Shown here piece by piece: positions 13,082 to 23,639 of a DNA stretch of 64,000 nt. Numbering within the stretch: the first letter of the stretch is position 1; every line of letters starts with the position of its first letter. Source of the stretch: Pachypanchax playfairii. Its lineage: Eukaryota > Chordata > Actinopteri > Cyprinodontiformes > Aplocheilidae. The notes beneath the pieces were generated by a model. That model was given only the letters and a program-made list of their open reading frames with translations, made no database searches and was not told the DNA's origin. The translations under genes were made by a program, and so were the position numbers. Location: the NCBI GenBank assembly GCA_006937955.1, contig SSNP01000051.1, positions 2,272,188 to 2,336,187 on the forward strand, in the 5' to 3' direction.

Positions 13082-13671
13082 CACACTTCATAAGAAGCAG
13101 AAATAGGTTGAGGAAAAGAGGTAGGAAAAAGGAAAAGAAAAAAAAAAGAAAAGAAGAAGGAAACGAGAGGAGCTGCGGCCAAAACAAAATGCAGACAAAA
13201 GGAAAGCAGAGGAGAAGATGATAAGAAAAGATTGAGAGGGTAAGACGGTAGAGAAGCAATGGAGAGAAAACAAGAGTGATGACAGATGGTACAAGCAAAA
13301 CAGCAGAAGATAATGCAAAGATGGAAACCAGATCAAGGCGAGCCCGAGGAAGAGTAGGATAAACTCACGCTACATTTCAAAAACATTAAAACCTCTAGTT
13401 TAATTGGATGTTCACGCTCAAACTCCCACTTTTGATTTATTAAAGCTTCACAAAGCTGATCCAAACAAACCCAAATGACAACGTCAAACGAGGAGCTAAC
13501 AGACTCCATTAGAATGTACAGAGTCTGCGCGGTGTGTAACCAAATCAGTCAGGAGGGAAATTGAGTTTTTTTTTTCTCTCCAGACAGTGAAAGAATTTTA
13601 TCGCTATGAAGCACAGAGAGGCAAAGTAACCATGAACAACTTCCACTACTCAAACATATTATGTTTACAAA

Positions 13672-14270
13672 ACAGCAAAGTGGTACATTAGTTGAGCTCT
13701 AACACACTTGGGTTCAGCGCAGGAAAGTATGATGCTATTACTTTGTGTTCAGTTATAATAACCGAAGAGTACTTAACTTTGTGTCATTTATCAGCGGCGA
13801 GAACGAGACAGGAAGACAAACCCTTCTTCCTATCCTCCTTCCCGTCTTCTTTCCTATACCTTCTGTCGTCTGTAATAATTTATCCGCCCCTCCTTCTCCC
13901 ACCTTTTTCATTCCTTCCTTTCTTGGCGAGGCTCCCAAAGACCCACGGTGTTCTTGTTGGATCGGACCCGCCTCGGAAAACAAGCGACAGCTGCTGTGTG
14001 TGTGTGTGTGTATTGGTTCGTTTGCCTCGGTTTTTTTGTGTGTGCGCTCCCCTCGCCCCATATGTTAGCCCTCACCTGCTGGCGGGCGAGGATTATGAGC
14101 TACAAGCCCTTTATTAAAAGTGGATTTGTTTACCCTCCTGCTTTGCAAGCAGCAACAACAAAAACAGCTCGTCCGTTCATCGGGGTCCCGTCCGGGATCG
14201 TGAGAAAAGCAACAACGAACTCAGGAAGCCAGGAGGAAGGGGATGGGGGAAGCAAAAATAGATTGATGAA
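13672..14270. promoter_or_regulatory. Complex block with pyrimidine tract; candidate regulatory DNA
   Basis: The first 130 bp (including AGTTATAATAACC and TGTCATTTATCAGCGG) and the part from about 14060 (CACCTGCTGGCGGGCGAGG, then CCCTTTATTAAAAGTGG) are complex and GC-richer than average. Between them lie a C/T-rich tract (13810-13920) and a short GT run (13997-14011). Overlapping plus-strand frames of 141, 109 and 107 codons and a minus-strand frame of 102 codons compete here. None has recognisable homology, so I do not call a gene. Confidence 0.28.
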
Positions 14271-14473
14271 GCTTTAAATTAATTTAATTTCAAGGATAGA
14301 AGTAACCAAACACGTAACCACATGTAACGCTGACCTCGCTAACTTCAGCTGGAATGTGGCCTTCGCAGGGTATGCATCAAAAACGCAGTGGGCTTCCCTT
14401 TTTAAAGTCACATTATGAGCAGAATAAGGAGTTTTTCCACAACCAGGTTTGAACAAGTAGTTTAGGTCAATTA

Positions 14474-14750
14474 ATCCTGGTCCTTGTGCCCCGCTGCCCT
14501 ACATGTTTTAGATGCTTTCTTGCTTTAATACACCTGATTTAAATTGATTGGACTTCATTTCAATCCAGACCTGTTGATCTAACTTGGAAGTGTTACTTTT
14601 TTATCGAGCTTTGAGATCTTTGTTTTGCATTGATGCTGCATAAATAAACAGAACTGAACTAGACAATATGCTGAGAAGGTAGTGTGTGGATTTGAATCAG
14701 GTGTGTTCAAGCAGAAAAAATCTAAAACACGCAGGATGCTGGGTCCTCAG
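14474..14750. mobile_element. Short inverted-repeat element (hAT-like MITE), decayed
   Basis: The left arm at 14478-14542 (GTCCT.., ACATGTTTTAGATG, ACACCTGATTTAAAT) is the imperfect reverse complement of the right arm at 14686-14747 (TTTGAATCAGGTGTG, TCTAAAACACGCAGGATGC, GGGTCCTCAG). Elements with CATGTTTTAGATG and ACACCTGATT words near their ends are common in fish, and I associate them with hAT-type MITEs. No clean target duplication is visible, so the exact ends are approximate. Confidence 0.6.
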
Positions 14751-17234
14751 GGTAACACCTGGCTGCTGGAAACGTAGAGGGGTCATCATCCAGTGGTGGG
14801 GGTGGGCGGGCTTTAGATTTGACAACATGTGTCATCAAGGTATAAAAATATTCAGGTTTCTGTTTCACCCAGTCGCATCTAATACATGTTCCCACAACAG
14901 AAGGACTAATCAGTCCAAATTACAGGTTCCTCTTGATCACCACTGGATTACAACTGTCATTGGTTTATACTATCAAACATCACATTTACGAAATTATAGT
15001 ATCTAAGTAGTCCGATAGTGTTTCCACTGTTACTGATTTGGAAAAAGGTGTGTTTGCATGAGTGTCTACCAGCTGTAAAACAAAACGAGTGCTCAGACTG
15101 TTCCAAGACCTCCTTAAAAGAAAAGTAACCACAATCCTTCAAACTTGTCACCACGTCAAACCGCTAAGTCCTAAAAAACTATTCTGAACAGAGTCACCAC
15201 ACAGCAGTAGTGAAAAGTTTAATGTGTATGAGCAGATTCGTTTGGATTTAAAAAAAAATCATTGTAAATTACAGATTTGATCATGGATATCTAAATACAA
15301 CATTTTTCTGTTTACAAAAAGATTTTAGTATAAGAGACACTGCAAATGTAAATGTTATCTCATTAGTTTAGAGTTTTTTTGTACTTCTCAATTTGATAAT
15401 CCTTCTTGGTTGTTTTTCCCCGTTAATAATCTTTCCTCGATCCACTCTTCTGGTTTTCTGCGTTTATTTTTTTTACCCTTATATTTTTTCTTTTACCCAA
15501 AAAATCTTTTCATACTTCCTCTTCCTGTCCTGTTTCTTTCCCTCATCTTGACATTCTTTCCTTTTTTTTAACCTCTCACCCTATTTTTGTTGTTCATATC
15601 TTAATGATTCACCGTAACATAATTGGAATTTGTCTTTTGATTAGAACAACCTGTAAAAACCGCGACACTTCCCAACACACACATTCTGTCGTATTGTTAT
15701 TACTTCCTTAACGCTCATTTTGAATGACAGTATCACGATGGTGTCAGCGTCTCTCTCATGGAAAGTAATGGGAATGAGATACAAGGCTCTAGACGGAGAT
15801 AAGAAAAATTTAAAAGAGCAAGGTAATGAAAAAAGAGAAGCTGTATAAAATACATAAAAAGGAAAGATGGAGAGAGAAAGTATGAAAAAAGCTGCAGATC
15901 TAGTAAAAATTGAAGTGAAAGAAATGGGAGAGATGAAGTGGAAGAGAGAAAAGGTGGAGAAGCGACATCAGCATCTGTCACGGAAACTAATGAGGAATGT
16001 GACAAGTTATGGAGTCACAAAAGAGAAGAACGAGAGAAGAGATGAAGAGGCTGCCTTCTTGTTTTTGCTTCTGATCATCTGATAAATCCTCCAGAAATCA
16101 AATATAGACTCAAAAATACACCTAAGTTCTTGTTTAAGAGGTTTCAAGAGGTTTATATGTTGAACACATGAACAAGTCTTAGCTACGCCCTTTGTTTCTG
16201 TGTCAGTGTCGTGGCTCCGTTACTCCATTTCTAAACACAGTGCTGAAACATCGTATTTAACCGTTAGACGCAGTTGCCGTTTTGACAGAGTAAAGTTGAA
16301 AACAACAACAACAAATGATTTAAATAAATCTGCAGTCCTATCCTCATTTCTGATGAGGCAGAATGAGAGAGGACATCATTTTAAGGTGGATTTAGTCTGA
16401 TTGTGTTCATGAAAGTCCAAAATCATCTAAGACGGCTCAGCTGTTGGGTCCTTTCCATTACAGAAGAGCAGATATTTCCATCAAATCAGCTGATCAGCGG
16501 TTGCCAGATTTGCCAGAAGGGGGCACAAAACTACAGGCCTAAAGTCACTCCAGGCCAAACGGAGATGAGCGTCAGACCTCCACCTCTGGCTGCAGGGCTT
16601 TAATCTGCAAGATTTAGATGTGAAACATTTTGAATAATAACAAACAGGTAGAAACTAGCCAAAAAAAAACTTGTTTCTTTGACTGCAAATAAAGAAACAG
16701 CAGCAGAAGAAATACGTTTAAAAACAATGTCAGTCAATTACAAAGAATAAGAAACTTGTTTATTAACAAAATAGGTTTTTGGTCAAATAAATCTTAAAAT
16801 ATAATAATGTCATTTTTGATGTGTGTTTTTAAAAAAATAAAGAAAAACTTAAATAACAGACAAATGGTATTTAAAAAAAAAAACAAAACAATAAAGAAGC
16901 TATCAAAAATTTAGCATTTTAAATGATAATAAATGAGAAATCAGGCACTGGGTTAAGCAGCTCAGAGGCGGGAACAAAAAGGCAATTTCCTTTTTTCTTG
17001 TCACCTTTTGTAGCCAAACAACATTGGAGGATTGAACCCGTCAATCAGGACTGAAACCAGCATGTTGCCCCTGCAGCAAGACAATAAGAGAGGGGCTGGA
17101 GCCTTTGAAGGGGGCCTTTTTAATAACAGCATTTTAGTTCAAGAAGAAAAATAATCTGACCTCTGATCGTGTAACAAAAACACACAACATGTCATCTTGT
17201 ACAACAAAATTAGACCGACAAATCAAACGTATTC
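14751..17234. other. Intergenic DNA with pyrimidine- and purine-rich tracts
   Basis: No gene was recognised. A T/C-rich stretch lies at about 15390-15580 and a GA-rich stretch at about 15770-16050. The latter yields a lysine/glutamate-rich 71-codon plus frame and a Ser/Leu-rich minus frame, both explained by composition. The rest is unique AT-rich DNA. Confidence 0.55.
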
Positions 17235-17259
17235 GCACACACACACACACACACACACA
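17235..17259. repeat. (CA)n microsatellite
   Basis: Short perfect CA tract of 25 bp following ATTCG. Confidence 0.93.
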
Positions 17260-20200
17260 AAAACTCCAGAGAATTTGACCCAAATCTATCTGATCATGCT
17301 ATGTATTTTATTTTTGGTCGTTTTTAAAATTAGCACAATTTTTATGAATGATAGGATTGCATGAAGATGTTTTTACTGTTTTAATAGAATCAATGTTCCA
17401 TTTTCATGGAATTTAAAAAGTTGCATATAAATAATATTTCCATTTGGATTTAATTTTACACAATTGGTGTCTTAGTTTAAAAAATAAGTCCTTTTTGTTT
17501 AAAAAAAAAAAAAAAACACATGGAGAATAAATGCAAGTATTCAGATTTTTTTTAGTTTACTGAATTCTCAGCAGGGATTCTTAATAATTATAATATGGGG
17601 GGGCAGAAAAAGGAAACAGGGGAGCTGAGAGCAAAAGCACAGATTGAAGAAACTTCCCTCGGCCGGCCAAGCATCACAGACATCAAAGTGAAGACATTGT
17701 TTGGGAGGAACAATGGCTGCCGTCACAGTCCGGGAGTTTGGGGTGTTGTTGCGTGTTTGCACTCCCAGAATCCCATTCTCACCGGCAAAATCACTGGATT
17801 ATCAAACCAGCAGATGCAAACTGCAGAGAACAAATATCGTCTGCAAACCTCAGAGGGGGAATCCTCCGAGGCCTCGTCTGCAGGAGACGCTCAGAAAAGC
17901 TCAGACAAAGACAGTAGGAAATTAAAATCAGCAAATTCTTAGTTTCTTTGCTTCTTAAAAAAATACTCAATTTGAATATTTGATTTAAACGCAACCATAA
18001 AACAACAAATAACTCTGTAAAGTCCATATAATCCATATAATGATGACTTTACTGTTAGTATTTTTTTTTAATTTGACATAAAGTTATTATTAAAACTGCA
18101 AACTGCTTTTGAGGTAACTCCATTAAAATTACTGTATTTTTGTTCTTTTTAAATCAAAATAAAAATCTGCCCCCCCCACCCCAATTTTCATGTTTTCCAG
18201 TTTAAGAGAACATTGGAACATAATTTCCCTTCAAATAAAACAAATTTTTATTGTAATTGGAGGTAAAAGGTTAAAACAAATCTGGACAAATGGCGATTCT
18301 GGATCCCGACTGGTCCGTCTCAGTCAGCTGCGAGCATATGGGAATGCCATTAAACCCTGATTTGCTGTGTCGACATCCTCCTAACCTCTGGGATGCTTCA
18401 GCCATGGAGGTCCAGACTACCATTCCTTCCCTGACACTTCAAAACCCCAGACAGACCGGTGGGGATAATGCAAAACATCGAGATGAACTGGAAGATGGAT
18501 AAATGCACTAAAACAGGAAGAAAAGAGGGAGTCAACCAGTGTCATAAAATTTGGAATTAAAAGTATTTTGTTTTCTGCATCACGCTTATAATGTAACTCC
18601 CAACTCGAGCTGTTGTGATTATATAAAATAGTCGGTTTGAGAGACAGAAATCCATGGAGGAAGTCCAACTGGCCTTCTACTGGCCGAACGGAAAATCAAT
18701 AACGATCAGAGTAACGGCAGAATGCACAAACAATACACGGAGGTTCAGTGGATAGAACCAACAGTAATCACACCTTATTAGCTGAAGCTCAGGAGAACGG
18801 CAACAGGATCGATCCCCAAGTCAATTAATGAGCCTCATTAACGTTTTAATGAAGCCAAGTTTGGCAGAAAAAGAGAAGGAAAAGGTGGAGAAAGCAAAGG
18901 CATTAAGAAATTTACCAAAAATGTTCCTCAGAAAGCTTGAAAATGAAATAACCAACATCCCGAACAGCTCTTAAAACACCCTGATGATACCAATGTTTAA
19001 TTCACCTATATATGAGTAAAGGAGGAGGAAGAAGATATATACATGGAAAGATCGTGGGATTTAGGAGGAAGAGGGAGGTCTGTGATCACTGCAGCGTGCC
19101 AACAAGGAAGAAAAATGATGTGCATAATAGTTCCCAGTCTCCTGCAGCAGCTGATGGGGTGTTGTACGCCTGAGTAGTGTCTATGAAATCACAAACCTCA
19201 GGTTAGGACAGTCAAACCACTCAATCGGAGAACTTGATAATCTGTTAGCAAATCATTCTGGATTTTTTCACACAACAAAGGATTTTATTCTCTGAATTTT
19301 AACTAAAGCAGAATTTGATCTATGCAACTCCTAAAGTCTGAATAAAAGGGATTCAGAGTTGTTGTTACAGGAGAATGTACAATTACAATTATTTGACAAA
19401 AATGTGTCCAAACAAATGAAAACTGCACTAAATTGGCAAAAAGTGTTGTTTATTTTGTTTATTAACTAAACCAAATTGCAGACACAAAATCAAAACTGCA
19501 AATATTACATAACTAGGTCAAGTCCCAACAGTGGAATAAAATATGATTGGGTCATTTATTTTGCTCTGACATTGTGGAGACGTCCTGCCCCGGTGCAGAT
19601 CAGCTGTCAGAATGACCTGAGGACAGTAGCTCGGAAGGAGGAGTCTGTTCTGTCTTCATAAACTGTAGCAGGCGTGTGTCTGAGTTCTGATTGGCTAATT
19701 CAGAGGTATTTAGGTCATGTAACAACCAAATCTTATGAGATCAGTATAATTTCAGGTCTTCAGGGACCTAAACAAACTGAGACTGAGTTGATTGTAAATG
19801 ATGTTTATTTAAGAAGCCTCGACTTTCACAAATAAAAGGAGAATTTGTATATTTTAGAATTTGTAGTTCAAGGTTAAATGAGTCAAACCCCAGACAGACC
19901 ACTGTTTTATTGACAGGTATTAAAATTAGAAATTTATTTGATTTATTTAATTACAATAGTATTTGATAAACTTTGTCTTTGAATTATTGTTTCTTATCAG
20001 CCAACTTGTTTTTTTGGGAACATCTGTCCCTAAACTAAACTGCACAAAACAGCATGACAGTAATTACAGTAACACATGAGTAGTTCTATGAAGCAATAGT
20101 TTAAAGAAGAATGAAAAGTGACTTTTGCAAGTCAAGTTGTTTTTATGAGGATATCCAGTGTCACTAAAACTGCTACTGTTATTCTCTTTTGCTTTACATT

Positions 20201-20454
20201 TGTTGCTTTAAAATAAATGAATGATTTTAGAAATATAAATACATCTAAAAGGCTTTTTAAAAAATGTCTTGCACATAAATGTTGGCTTTTATTTCAAACC
20301 GTGAAACCGGAACAAGCAGATCAACGCTTTTGTGCTAGAACAACACAGGCCAAGTTTTTTCACTTGATAAAGTTTAACTAACTTATGTGGAAGGTGTTCT
20401 TTATATCTGCTTTAAAATATGTAACAAATTACTTCCTTAAAGTTAAATTAATCC
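17260..20454. other. AT-rich intergenic DNA, no gene seen
   Basis: A somewhat more complex patch lies at about 17590-17930, with a 115-codon plus frame rich in polar residues. It has no recognisable domain, and competing frames exist on both strands. Another mixed patch lies at 18290-18500. Neither has splice or homology support. The rest is AT-rich unique DNA. Confidence 0.5.
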
Positions 20455-20540
20455 CCACCCTTGCTGGACCCCAGGAAGAATAGCGACAGCTTAAGCTATG
20501 CTAATGGGGATCCTATCAATAAACTAAACTAAACTAAACC
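20455..20540 (+). mobile_element. LINE 3' tail fragment with (AAACT)n end
   Basis: The segment GACCCCAGGAAGAATAGC, then GCTAATGGGGATCC and a tandem AAACT tail, matches in style the 3' ends of fish non-LTR retrotransposons (CCAGGAAGA..TAATGGGGATC..AATAAA). Only about 85 bp remain, so this is a strongly 5'-truncated copy. The clade (Rex1, L2 or CR1) cannot be settled from the tail. Confidence 0.6.
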
Positions 20541-21015
20541 ATTGAAATGTAGATTTATAAAAAAACAGTTGTATTATTAGGTTGAATTTTTCTTTGTTTA
20601 TTAATCTCAAATTTAATAACTTTGAGTAACAGTTAAAATAAAAAAAAATCCCAAATTATGGAAAATATCAGTTTTTAACCACAAATTGGCATATAAACAG
20701 CCCAAATCTGTAGCTTTTTAATTTTCCTAGCTAAAAAAATCTGTATAATTAAATAAAAAAAAAAAATCCCAAATGTCTTCAGCTGGTTTAAAACATCAAA
20801 TTGTAGTTGTGAAGAATCACATTATCAGAGCAGCTGGCAACACTCTGACCTGCTGGTTATGAATTTACATCAACTGTACTGTAAAACGTTGTGAAGTACT
20901 GCATTAACGTGTATGCGATATGGAAGTATTTAAAAATAGAGTTAATTCATGAGTTGCAACGTTCAACGTTTTCTCGTGGTGGTTACGATAGAGACGTTCA
21001 ATGCTACAGATTTCT
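20541..21015. other. AT-rich intergenic DNA
   Basis: Unique AT-rich sequence with A runs near 20640 and 20757. Nothing recognised. Confidence 0.5.
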
Positions 21016-21070
21016 TACCTCCAAGGAGGGGATGTTTTCACTTGAGTTTATTAGTTTTGAAACAATATGA
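21016..21070 (+). repeat. Fragment of the TTACCTCC..AAGGAGG dispersed repeat
   Basis: TTACCTCCAAGGAGG followed by GATGTTTTCACTTGAGTTT resembles the first about 50 bp of the better-preserved copy at 31545. Only the start is present and it has diverged, so the call rests on a short match. Confidence 0.4.
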
Positions 21071-21583
21071 GGGGTATTTCTCTTCGAGTGTTTTTCTATT
21101 TTAGATATTTAAGATTCAAACTCTGCAAACTTTGAGTTTAACCATGCTAACTGCTAACGCTAGCATGTATGAGCAACAAATAAAAATGAAACGATGCAAG
21201 AGTGAGATAAAGGCTCAGTATAGTCAAATAAATAATCCCAAATGACTCTGATTTGTAACATGGAAAAAAAATCTTGAGCTTTCCATTAATTTTCCCAATT
21301 TTTTGGTTTAAAAATATTAAAATGAGTCCATAAAGTATGTCTTCTGTGTAACACTGCACCATGAAAATGATCTTTACATCAAATCTTATCATGTGGCTGA
21401 TGTTCCCCCCGACTTCCTCCTCCTCTCTTCTTTTCCAATTCCTCAGATCCCTGTTCATGGCTTTGACCTTTTCTTCATCCAGTACAATATTTTCAGGAGC
21501 TGAATGTCAGCAACCATCAAAAAATGGCTCCCTACCCAAAACGGCATCAATTTCAGCCTTGTTAGGCCTCCACACTTCTTTGT
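21071..21583. other. Intergenic DNA, nothing recognised
   Basis: AT-rich at first, then more mixed from about 21360 with C/T-rich runs. The open frames on both strands extend into the adjacent CA tract and are not convincing. Confidence 0.5.

Positions 21584-21654
<71 letters not shown>
21584..21654. repeat. (CA)n microsatellite
   Basis: Perfect CA tract of about 71 bp after TTGTG. Confidence 0.97.
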
Positions 21655-21656
<2 letters not shown>

Positions 21657-21689
21657 GTTAGACCAGGAGCACACAATGTAAACCGATCT

Positions 21690-22000
21690 TTCTTTGGCTG
21701 TCAGCTAACAAGTGGCTACCCGCTGGGTGAAAAAAGGGCATGGTGAGAAACGCTCTCAATCACTTCCAATTAATCCCCCTCCCCTCATTGTTCGAAGCCA
21801 CTTGAAAAGGACAGTTTTTCCATGAAGTATGTGAAGGGGGCACTTAGGCCTCCTCCTGGCTGTGATTGTGCACCGATATTGATTTATTATCCTCCTCGAC
21901 AACACATACGACTTGAGGACTTTGCACCAGAACCTGTTGGCATTGGGGAGTCATTATCTGGAGGCTCTATGAAAGACTCCTAGAACAGAGAGGCGTTTAA
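21690..22000. promoter_or_regulatory. Candidate regulatory / conserved noncoding block
   Basis: Repeat-free DNA with CAATTAATCCCCCTC, CATTGTTCGAAGC (SOX-like ATTGTT) and ATTGATTTATTATCC (Hox/Pbx-like) words. The composition is mixed and there are no long frames. Regulatory function is inferred from texture alone. Confidence 0.35.
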
Positions 22001-22129
22001 AATTTACTCTAATATTGAAAGAATTTCCAGCCCCAGTTTCCTCAACAATCTTTTTCCTTTCATCAAATTCCCCCTGTTGTGATTTCCAGACAGTTCTTAT
22101 ATCATGCTAATAGTGTGGATAATGATAAT

Positions 22130-22560
22130 AAAAAGCAGTGTGTGTGTGAGTGAGTGTGTGTGTGTGGCGGTGTGCCTGATCAGGAGCGTCTCTGCTTGAA
22201 ATGATTAGAAGGTTGGGGCCATTATGAGCTCCTCTCTGCCTTTTGTATCTGCTGTAATGAATATTGAGAGAGGGGGAGAGGAGGGGGGTTAGGGGGGTGT
22301 ATTTGGAGCACTTTGAGGAACTAACAGCCTTTTTAATCCTTTAATCCTGAAGAAAACCAATTTCACCCCTATACACACACATACACACACACATATCGTT
22401 TGAAAAGGGGTTTCACTGAACCTACTGTGTGTGTTTAACCTGCTCTCATTAATTTCCCGGCTCAGAGACCTGGTGATCCTGGAGATTAGCTTCATTAAAA
22501 TCACATATTGTACGCACTCTTGTATGGTGTGTGTGTGTGTGTGTGTGTGGATCAAGTGAG
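22130..22560. repeat. Cluster of short GT/CA tracts in complex DNA
   Basis: Three short dinucleotide tracts lie close together: GT at about 22138-22166, CA at about 22371-22394 and GT at about 22526-22549. A minus-strand frame of 109 codons reads through two of them and is rejected as a gene. The DNA between is moderately complex (CTCATTAATTTCCCGG at about 22445) and might be regulatory. Confidence 0.6.
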
Positions 22561-22848
22561 CAGATAAGGAACGGATGCTGTTGTTGGGGTTATCGCCCAT
22601 GTAGGTCCTGCCACACACATGCTTGCAGATGACCCCCTTTCCACCTCCATGTGGCTGCAGTCAGCAGGATTTCCAGCAGACGCCGATGATCTCAGCTCTG
22701 ACTCGGCCACTAAAATCCTTGCTGTGATGAGGCTGCTTCAAGTTCAAAGATTTGTCACCCCAAGATCATATGAGATCACCTGTTTATGAAAAAACAACAC
22801 ATTTTGGACATTTTTATCACAAAAATGCATTGTAGATGGTAAAATGGT
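22561..22848. other. Intergenic DNA up to the hAT-type insertion
   Basis: Mixed-composition DNA to about 22740, then AT-rich. No gene or named repeat is seen. Confidence 0.5.
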
Positions 22849-22856
22849 AGTCTGTA

Positions 22857-23631
22857 TAGTGCTGTCATGAGATTAAAAATTGGATGAGATTAATTAATTT
22901 TGAGCAGTAATTAATTAATCTAATTAACTTATTTTTAATCTCATTTAATAATAGCTAAGAAAAACACTATTGTTATCCATGGTTCCGTCGGGACGTTTTT
23001 GAAAAACAAATTTTCCATTCATGGGACCGACAGCTCTCATATGCTCCTCCATTGTCACTTCTCCGCTCTGCAACTGGAAGTCATTCAGCAGCCAATAGAT
23101 GTCCACCTTAGAGTGATTAATCCAGGGCTTAATTTGAGCCGGAACAAGATCCGGGAACTGTCTTATTTTGAAAGGGCGTGTTCCGGTAACTGTTTGCTAG
23201 GATCCTTTAACAGTGCCAGTTGGGTTAAATAACAGCGGCATCAAAATACCAAAAAGGCAGTATAACTTACTCCGTCTGGGCTTATCATCACTTTCTCTAG
23301 CCCTGCTTGACAATTTACACCCGCAGCGCTTGGTCTGGTCCGACGGTTGTGTACGTGTGTGCGTTCCGGTATCAGTCAGTGAATTCTGGTCTCATAGCGC
23401 TATTTGCGTTCCGGTAACTTTTGATTTACAAATTAAGCACTGGGTTAATCCCTTTGTACAACTCCAGCACAAGAAGCCTAAATACTAAAAAATGATTTTA
23501 TTTAAAAGCAACTCAAAAGCAGAAACTGTAAATATAGATTAAAAATTAGATCAGTGCGATTAAGGAATATAACGCACCAAATATGACTGTAATTAATTAA
23601 TTGCAACTAACGCGATAATTTGACACCCCTA
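22857..23631. mobile_element. Non-autonomous hAT-type element (outer of a nested pair)
   Basis: A perfect 8-bp direct repeat AGTCTGTA (22849-22856 and 23632-23639) flanks a segment that starts TAGTGCTGTCA and ends TGACACCCCTA. The ends are inverted repeats at 9 of 11 positions. An 8-bp target duplication with TAG.G.. termini is the hAT signature. The subterminal DNA is AT-rich (ATTAATTAAT on the left, AATTAATTAATTGCAACTAA on the right). No transposase frame is present. Without the inner insertion the element would be about 447 bp. Confidence 0.88.
23123..23442. mobile_element. Second hAT-type element nested in the first
   Basis: Ends CAGGGCTTAATTTG and CAAATTAAGCACTG are inverted repeats at 13 of 14 positions, bounding 320 bp. 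The flanks GATTAATC (23115-23122) and GGTTAATC (23443-23450) form an 8-bp target duplication with one mismatch. A GCCGGAAC word near the left end is mirrored by GTTCCGG on the right. The element lies wholly inside the outer one, so it inserted later. Chance frames only; no transposase. Confidence 0.85.
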
Positions 23632-23639
23632 AGTCTGTA

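Larger units (their letters stand above)
10376..13671 (+). repeat. Duplicated segment, copy B (about 3.3 kb)
   Basis: Direct repeat of 7070-10365 with offset 3306. It starts with 48 bp of CA tract at 10376-10423 and runs to 13671, after which unique sequence continues without a gap. It carries the same LINE tail (11456-11512), complex blocks (12226-12441 and 12672-13081) and polypurine tract (13082-13351). No divergence was noticed by eye. Confidence 0.93.

Noticed and set aside
13692..14117. 141-codon plus-strand frame, the longest in the window
   Set aside because: Rich in Ser/Phe/Leu/Pro from a pyrimidine tract and in Cys-Val from a GT run. No domain, and it overlaps frames in other phases.
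21361..21746. Overlapping plus- and minus-strand frames around the CA tract
   Set aside because: The frames consist largely of translated CA/GT repeat and lack any domain.
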